In this document: in pieces, positions 59,384 through 64,000 of the stretch
Position numbering within the stretch: position 1 is the first letter of the stretch
Layout: every line of letters begins with the position of its first letter
Assembly (NCBI GenBank): GCA_964615365.1
Contig: CAZTOU010000004.1
Location: 62,001-126,000 of the forward strand
DNA: 64,000 nucleotides
Reading direction: 5' to 3'
From: CAVXZE01 sp964615365
Lineage (GTDB): Bacteria > Myxococcota_A > UBA9160 > UBA6930
Position numbers and translations under genes: made by a program
The notes under the pieces: generated by a model
The model's input: the letters and a program-made list of their open reading frames with translations, nothing else
Told to the model about the DNA's origin: nothing
Database searches by the model: none

Positions 59384-60769
59384 ATGGCCCGGATCCGCGC
59401 GGTTGATCTCTTCGCGATCGGCGTGGCCTTGATCGCCGTCTGCGGGCTCGGCTCCAGCGGATGCGGTGGGGCCACGGAGACGAGGCTCGACGGTGCCGTG
59501 CTGGTCGTACTCGACACGCTCCGGGCCGACGGGCTCTCCAGCTACGGCAATCCGCGTGCCACGTCGCCCCGCATCGACGCTCTCGCCGAGCGGAGCGTGC
59601 TGTTCGAGCGCGCGGTGAGCGCCGCCCCCTGGACCCTGCCGGGCTTCGCCGGACTCCTCTCGGGGCGCTATCCAACCGCGAAGATCCTCGACGGCCACCT
59701 GCGGGTCTCGCTGGTAGAGCACTTTCGCGAGGCGGGCTTCCGCACCGCGGCCTTCACCGAGGGCGGCTATGTCTCGAGCTTCTTCGGCATGGATCGAGGC
59801 TTCGGAAGCTTCACCGAGCTGGAGGGTCCGGTCGAGCTCACGGCGGGCGGGCTCCGCATCAACCAGCAAGGCGGCGGGATCGAGGCGACCTTCCGCTCCG
59901 CAGAAGAGTGGCTCCGGAGGGAGCGGAGCTCGCGCTTCTTCCTGATGGTCCACAGCTACGAGATCCACACCCCTTACCGGCGCCTCGAGTACTCGGCGGC
60001 ACTCGAGCGGGGGGATCTGCCGGAGACCTTCGAGACGGACGACGCCGACCGCTTCGCCACCGGCGCCGCTCCCATGAGTGAGACGGAGCTGGCCTACCTG
60101 CGCGCTCTCTACGACGGCGGCGTCGCGGCCGCCGACCGGGAGGTCGGACGGATTCTCGACGCGATCGAGGCGCTGGGCCTGGCCGACCGGACGCTGGTCG
60201 TCCTGACCAGCGACCACGGGGAGGATCTGGGGGACCGGTCGCCGCTGCGCCCCGGCAACCATGGGCATTCGCTCTACGATGAGCTGATGCTGGTTCCGTT
60301 GATCGTCCACGACCCGCGTCGCGGTGCCCCGGTCGGCCGCATCGCGTTCCAGGTGCGGAGCGTCGACGTGATGCCGACGATTCTCGATCTGCTGGGAGTC
60401 CCCGTCCCGGAGGACCTGGACGGGCGCAGCCTCGTTCGTCTGATGCGGGGCGAGGAGACCGGGGACCGTCCCGCCTTTGCGCGGCTCCAGCAGGCAGGCG
60501 TGCGCGAGATGGTTCGCGACCGCTCCCACAAGCTGATCCGCAACCTGTTTCCGATCGTGCCCGCGATCGAGCTGTACGACCTGGCCGAGGACCCCGGAGA
60601 GAAGATGAACCTGGCGAAGCAGCGAGACGAGGAGTTCGAGCAGCTCACGGCCGCGCTCCGCGAGCAGCGATCCTCGATCGCGGAGGAGGGCCCCCCGGGC
60701 TACCAGCCCCTCCGAACCGTCCCCGCCGAACTTCGAGAGCGGCTCGAGGCCCTCGGATACGCTCACTGA
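59384..60769 (+). CDS. Sulfatase-like lipoprotein, Thr nucleophile type
   Basis: 461 residues from ATG 59384, with a lipobox LGSSGC (Cys27). VVLDTLRADGLSSYGN (Asp44) and LTSDHGEDLGDRS are the metal motifs. The nucleophile region is SAAPWTLPGFAGLLSGRYP with Thr84 in the Cys position and Phe replacing Arg of C-x-P-x-R. It ends with RLEALGYAH. Its 3' end overlaps the convergent GT39-like gene by 7 bp. It is the most divergent of the seven paralogues. As for the others, phosphotransferase or phosphodiesterase activity is more likely than sulfatase. Confidence 0.85.
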   Translation: MARIRAVDLFAIGVALIAVCGLGSSGCGGATETRLDGAVLVVLDTLRADGLSSYGNPRATSPRIDALAERSVLFERAVSAAPWTLPGFAGLLSGRYPTAKILDGHLRVSLVEHFREAGFRTAAFTEGGYVSSFFGMDRGFGSFTELEGPVELTAGGLRINQQGGGIEATFRSAEEWLRRERSSRFFLMVHSYEIHTPYRRLEYSAALERGDLPETFETDDADRFATGAAPMSETELAYLRALYDGGVAAADREVGRILDAIEALGLADRTLVVLTSDHGEDLGDRSPLRPGNHGHSLYDELMLVPLIVHDPRRGAPVGRIAFQVRSVDVMPTILDLLGVPVPEDLDGRSLVRLMRGEETGDRPAFARLQQAGVREMVRDRSHKLIRNLFPIVPAIELYDLAEDPGEKMNLAKQRDEEFEQLTAALREQRSSIAEEGPPGYQPLRTVPAELRERLEALGYAH

Positions 60770-62424
60770 CCCCGGGGTGCGGCCGGGGCCAGCTCGATCG
60801 CGAATCTCCTCCCGCCGTAGAGGATCCGGTGGGAGCCATCCAGGCGCACCGCGAGAAAGGCGACGCCGCCCTCGCGGTCCCGGTGGGGCTGCACGGTGAA
60901 GCGATCCGCCGGGAGCGTCTCCAGAGCCTGCTGGAAGCGAGCTCCCAGCCCGAACAGGTCGAAGGGTTCCGGGTGGAAGAGGTAGACCGTGCGGGCATCG
61001 CCGACCGCGCTCCAGGCCTCGCCCCGGGCCAGGGCGTGACGCACCTTCCAGACCGCATCGAGGGAGCGAAGCTGCTCGCCCAGGAACGCGACTTGGTTGT
61101 GGAGTCCCCAGTCGAGGCAGATGACCGGCGTGCCCGGCGAGACCGCGAGCTCCTCGACGAACTCGACGAGGGCGTGGCTCCAGTACCCGCGACCACCGCT
61201 CTGCTCGATCTCCGCATGGGTGAACCACACGATGCGAAGGTTCGAAGCCAGGACGGCGAGGAGCAGCGCTGCGGCCAGCGCGCGCCGGCCGGTGATGGCG
61301 AGGAGCGAGCTCCCTTGCGCCGGTCCCCCCGATCGCCACAACGCGACCAGGCCGACCGCCACGATCCAGTGGGGAAAGGGGTAGAGGTTCATCAGGTGGT
61401 GCGCGCGCACCGCACCGGGCAGCAGCAGCAGCAGGCCCGCCAGCAGGACGCCGGCAGTGAGCAGGAGGGCGGTTCCCGGCGGAGCTCTGCGTCGCATGGC
61501 GCTCACCGCCAGCCCCACACTCGCCAGCATCAAGACGACGATGAGACCGCCGAGCGGCACGTCCTCCAGAGAAGACATGTCGTCGAATCGACCCCCCACC
61601 CGCATCAGTCGCAGGAAGTACGAGCCGTCGAGCACGCTCCCCAGCGCGAGCGTCTTCGCCGTGTAGGACACATCCTCCGCGAGCCGTTCGGCCGCGCCCC
61701 CGAACTCCGGAATCGCGGCGAGGACCGGGAGGGCGAACAGGAACGCCGTGGCGATGGCGGCGGCGGCCTGCGCGCGGCGCTCCCGCAGCACGAGCAGGAG
61801 CGCCTTCCGATCGGCGGCGAGCACCGCCAGGACGGCCGCAGCGGGGAACAGGGCGAAGTCGACCTTGTTGTAGATGCCGAGGCCCAGGGCCGCCCCGGCC
61901 AGCAGCGCGTGGCGCAGCCTTCGGCTCTCCCACCAGATCATCGCGAAGAGCAGGCTCGCGCAGCGCAGCAGGAATCCGAGCGGGAACGAGCCCCAGTCGT
62001 GGCGGCTCAGGAAGAGAAAACTCGGATCGCAGACCAGCAGCAGACCCGAGACGAGCGCCACCCCGGTACCGAAGGCTCGTCGGGCGAAGGCGACGCAGCA
62101 CAGGAGGCCGAGGGCGCTCCAGGCGAGTGTGGTGACGCGAAGGACGAAGAGCTCGCTTCCCGCGAGGGCAAAGCACGGAATCAGGAGCTGGCTCTTCAGA
62201 GCTCCCATGTAGCCCTGCGTCATCCAGGGGAAGGAGCGGCCCTGGAGACGCAGGACCTCGGAGCCCGGAAGAGGCGCAGCCCGGGGCCGGCCCTCCAGGA
62301 ACTCCACGGTGGGGAGTGCCTGGATCACCTCGTCGTAGTAGGGGCCCGGCACGCCGAGGTTTCGGGCCGCGAGGAGAGCCATCAGGAGACCCAGGCCGAG
62401 CCAGGCTGCGCCGATCGTCCTCAC
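60763..62424 (-). CDS. GT39/ArnT-like polytopic glycosyltransferase
   Basis: 553 residues. GTG 62424 has a strong GGAGGG ribosome site just upstream and follows the stop of the previous gene by 13 nt. VPGPYYDEVIQALPTVEFLE is the ArnT/PMT first-loop motif (Asp31-Glu32), followed by GALKSQLLIPCF and about ten hydrophobic helices; SRHDWGSFPLGFLLR lies in a second conserved loop. The C-terminal soluble part has about 150 residues. It is co-transcribed with the gene at 62438. Likely uses a polyprenyl-phosphate sugar; acceptor unknown. Confidence 0.8.
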   Translation of the reverse strand: MRTIGAAWLGLGLLMALLAARNLGVPGPYYDEVIQALPTVEFLEGRPRAAPLPGSEVLRLQGRSFPWMTQGYMGALKSQLLIPCFALAGSELFVLRVTTLAWSALGLLCCVAFARRAFGTGVALVSGLLLVCDPSFLFLSRHDWGSFPLGFLLRCASLLFAMIWWESRRLRHALLAGAALGLGIYNKVDFALFPAAAVLAVLAADRKALLLVLRERRAQAAAAIATAFLFALPVLAAIPEFGGAAERLAEDVSYTAKTLALGSVLDGSYFLRLMRVGGRFDDMSSLEDVPLGGLIVVLMLASVGLAVSAMRRRAPPGTALLLTAGVLLAGLLLLLPGAVRAHHLMNLYPFPHWIVAVGLVALWRSGGPAQGSSLLAITGRRALAAALLLAVLASNLRIVWFTHAEIEQSGGRGYWSHALVEFVEELAVSPGTPVICLDWGLHNQVAFLGEQLRSLDAVWKVRHALARGEAWSAVGDARTVYLFHPEPFDLFGLGARFQQALETLPADRFTVQPHRDREGGVAFLAVRLDGSHRILYGGRRFAIELAPAAPRGQ

Positions 62425-62437
62425 GCCCCCTCCCCTC

Positions 62438-64000
62438 TCATCCCGCGAACGAGAGATAGAGGACGCCCAGCAGTGCGCCCCACCAGGAGAAGAGGAGCAC
62501 GCGGCCGGCGGTCCATCCGCGGCGGGCGAGCCAGCGGTCGGCGCCCACGAAGCCCCAGGCGAAGAAGAGTGCCAGCACGGGCGTGATCGCGAGCACGTAG
62601 GAAGCCCGCGCCTGGCCGTGGTAGGGAAGCACCAGGGTCACGTAGAAGAGCGCGAATCCCATCGTGGCGGATACGAGGAGGAGGAACCCGAAGGCCGCGC
62701 GTCGCTCCGACTCCCGCTCCCGAAGCGCGGCGCGGGCGCAGCGCAGGAAGCCGAGCCCGAGCAGCCCGGTGGCGGGAAGCCCGAGCGCGTAGCTCGCCGC
62801 CATGAACTCGTAGTTCCAGGCCAGATGGCGGTCCCGGACTCCGATGCGCCCCGCGACGAAGCCGTCGCCCCAGAAGGTCGAGTAGAGGGAATCCCAGAAG
62901 GACACGAAGCCCGAGTAGAAGGGACGCACCAGCACCTCCCCGAAGCGGAGATAGTACTGCGGGGTGTGGAAGCCGGGTGGAGACCACCAGGTTCGATCGG
63001 AGCCCGGGAGGTCCCAGTTCCCCACCATCGGTCGCCCGAACTCCACCACATTGCGCGCGTAGAACCACCCGGACACCAGCAGCGCCGGGAGCAGCAGTGC
63101 AGCGACGCGCGCCAGCGCGGAGCCGGGGCGGCGGTGCAGCATCAGGATCTTGATCCCGAGGGCGAGGAACAGGGGAGCCGCCACCAGAAGCGCCGTGAAC
63201 TTGGTGAGGAATGCGAGCCCGACCAGCAGCGAGGCGAGCGCCGTCCGCGGGACGCTCACCTCCTCCGCCAGCAGGATCTCGATCCCCACGAGCAGTGCAC
63301 AGCCGGCGAGGAACGCGTGAAGTCCTTCGTTGGAATAATAGGCGGCGATGTACAGGTTGACGGGAAGCACGGCGGCAAAGAGCGTGGCGTGTGCCCAGGC
63401 GACGCGGTCCTCGGGCAGGAGGCGCCGAGCCAGGAGCCCGGCGAGCCATACGTTCCCGAGCCCGGCCAGGAAGGAAACCAGCTTCAGGGCGACGGCGTCG
63501 GGCCGGGTGCGACCCAGCCAGGTCGCCAGCTCCTCGAACGCGGCGCTCGCCAGGTAGAAGAGCGGCGGCTGGTAGGTCGACCAGCCATCCGTGGCGAGCG
63601 GGATGCTTCCGTCGCGCCGCATCGACTGGAGGTAGTTGAGATGGTCGTTGGCGTCGAAACCAAAGTTGAGATCGAGCCCGCGGAACTTCCCCACGAAGAG
63701 GACGACCCAGGCGAGGATCGCCACCCACAGCGCGACGCGGGGCAGACCGGGCCAGCGCACCAGGGCGTCTCGCCTGTCTGGCGGCGCGAGAAAGGCCAGG
63801 GCGGGAACCAGCAGCAACAAGACGAGCGGAACCGGGTTCGACAGGAGGGCGTCGAAGGGTCGCTCGCTGGCGTAGGAGTCGGGAAATCGACGCGCATCGG
63901 TGGCGGGGAGGGTCCTGCGCATCGGACCGTTCTCGAGCGAACCGATCCAGTGTGGGCCGGTGGCGAAGGGAGCGCCGATCCCCTCCAGCCGCATCGACAG
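62438..64000 (-). CDS. GT39-like polytopic glycosyltransferase (5' end may lie outside window)
   Basis: At least 518 residues from an ATG at 63994; the frame is open to the window edge, so the true start may be further upstream. Two hydrophobic helices (about 53-70 and 88-102) precede FGFDANDHLNYLQSMRRDGS, an acidic loop (Asp114, Asp117) typical of GT39-type membrane transferases, then TYQPPLFYLASA and about nine more helices. The 50-residue soluble segment before the first helix is unusual for the family and may be part of a longer N-terminal region. It forms an operon with the GT39-like gene downstream. Confidence 0.75.
   Translation of the reverse strand: MSMRLEGIGAPFATGPHWIGSLENGPMRRTLPATDARRFPDSYASERPFDALLSNPVPLVLLLLVPALAFLAPPDRRDALVRWPGLPRVALWVAILAWVVLFVGKFRGLDLNFGFDANDHLNYLQSMRRDGSIPLATDGWSTYQPPLFYLASAAFEELATWLGRTRPDAVALKLVSFLAGLGNVWLAGLLARRLLPEDRVAWAHATLFAAVLPVNLYIAAYYSNEGLHAFLAGCALLVGIEILLAEEVSVPRTALASLLVGLAFLTKFTALLVAAPLFLALGIKILMLHRRPGSALARVAALLLPALLVSGWFYARNVVEFGRPMVGNWDLPGSDRTWWSPPGFHTPQYYLRFGEVLVRPFYSGFVSFWDSLYSTFWGDGFVAGRIGVRDRHLAWNYEFMAASYALGLPATGLLGLGFLRCARAALRERESERRAAFGFLLLVSATMGFALFYVTLVLPYHGQARASYVLAITPVLALFFAWGFVGADRWLARRGWTAGRVLLFSWWGALLGVLYLSFAG

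Noticed and set aside
7347..60769. Annotating the seven genes as formylglycine-dependent sulfatases
   Set aside because: None has the C/S-x-P-x-R motif, and the aligned residue is Thr in all seven.
59063..62176. Open frame of 1037 codons on the minus strand
   Set aside because: It crosses two real genes on both strands, is dominated by Arg, Gly, Pro and Ala, and contains no domain-like motif; it is an antisense artefact of high GC.
1..64000. CRISPR arrays, rRNA or tRNA genes
   Set aside because: No regularly spaced direct repeats and no tRNA- or rRNA-like sequence were noticed; the repeats present are gene-fragment duplications and IS debris.

Overview
The window is 64 kb of GC-rich bacterial DNA with about 38 supportable protein genes and no recognisable housekeeping gene, rRNA or tRNA. 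Several lipoprotein signals, a PEP-CTERM protein behind a sigma-54-type promoter, WecE/WecD-like enzymes and a heptosyltransferase-type GT9 protein point to a Gram-negative organism. Gene style and base composition suggest an uncultured deltaproteobacterial-grade lineage (Myxococcota, Desulfobacterota or Binatota-like); that placement is inference.

Nearly everything concerns the cell envelope and its glycans. By eye there are 14 large polytopic proteins of GT-C or GT-C-like type: GT39/ArnT-like, AftB-like, YfhO/PTPS-related-like, and three close paralogues of the TMTC type (membrane part plus short TPR tail). There are four GT2 glycosyltransferases (DPM1-like, Alg5-like, GtrB/ArnC-like and a GT2-methyltransferase fusion), one GT9, five further methyltransferase-like proteins, two B12-domain radical SAM proteins, a WecE aminotransferase with a WecD-like acetyltransferase, an SGNH hydrolase-like protein, an MFS/spermidine-synthase fusion, two TPR lipoproteins and seven sulfatase-like proteins.

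Layout: 1-4864 (-) is a four-gene GT operon. 5019-12396 holds a membrane-TPR protein, two sulfatase-like genes and a YfhO-like protein. 12491-17943 holds an FkbM-like protein, a membrane protein, a methyltransferase, an IS3 remnant with a partial methyltransferase duplication, and the GT2-methyltransferase fusion. 17998-24449 holds two divergent TMTC-like genes, a sulfatase-like lipoprotein and a radical SAM gene. 24486-28120 is a lower-GC island with two methyltransferases and a nest of broken insertion sequences. 28121-34350 holds a radical SAM gene, the WecD-like gene, a GtrB-like GT2 and, divergently, wecE and a GT-C gene. 34361-43656 holds GT9, a sulfatase-TPR fusion, an SGNH protein, a methyltransferase with a GT-C partner, and the third TMTC-like gene. 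43659-47272 holds a TPR lipoprotein and the PEP-CTERM gene with its own promoter and terminator. 47380-64000 holds three more sulfatase-like genes, GT39-like genes, the MFS/SpeE fusion and a second TPR lipoprotein.

The most interesting pattern is that all seven sulfatase-like proteins have Thr, not Cys or Ser, at the residue that becomes formylglycine in true sulfatases. They share an LGY tail, two are fused to TPRs, and most sit beside a GT-C-type membrane protein. This suggests a repeated envelope-modification module (sugar transfer from polyprenyl phosphate plus phospho-group transfer or hydrolysis) rather than sulfate-ester metabolism. The biochemical role is inference.
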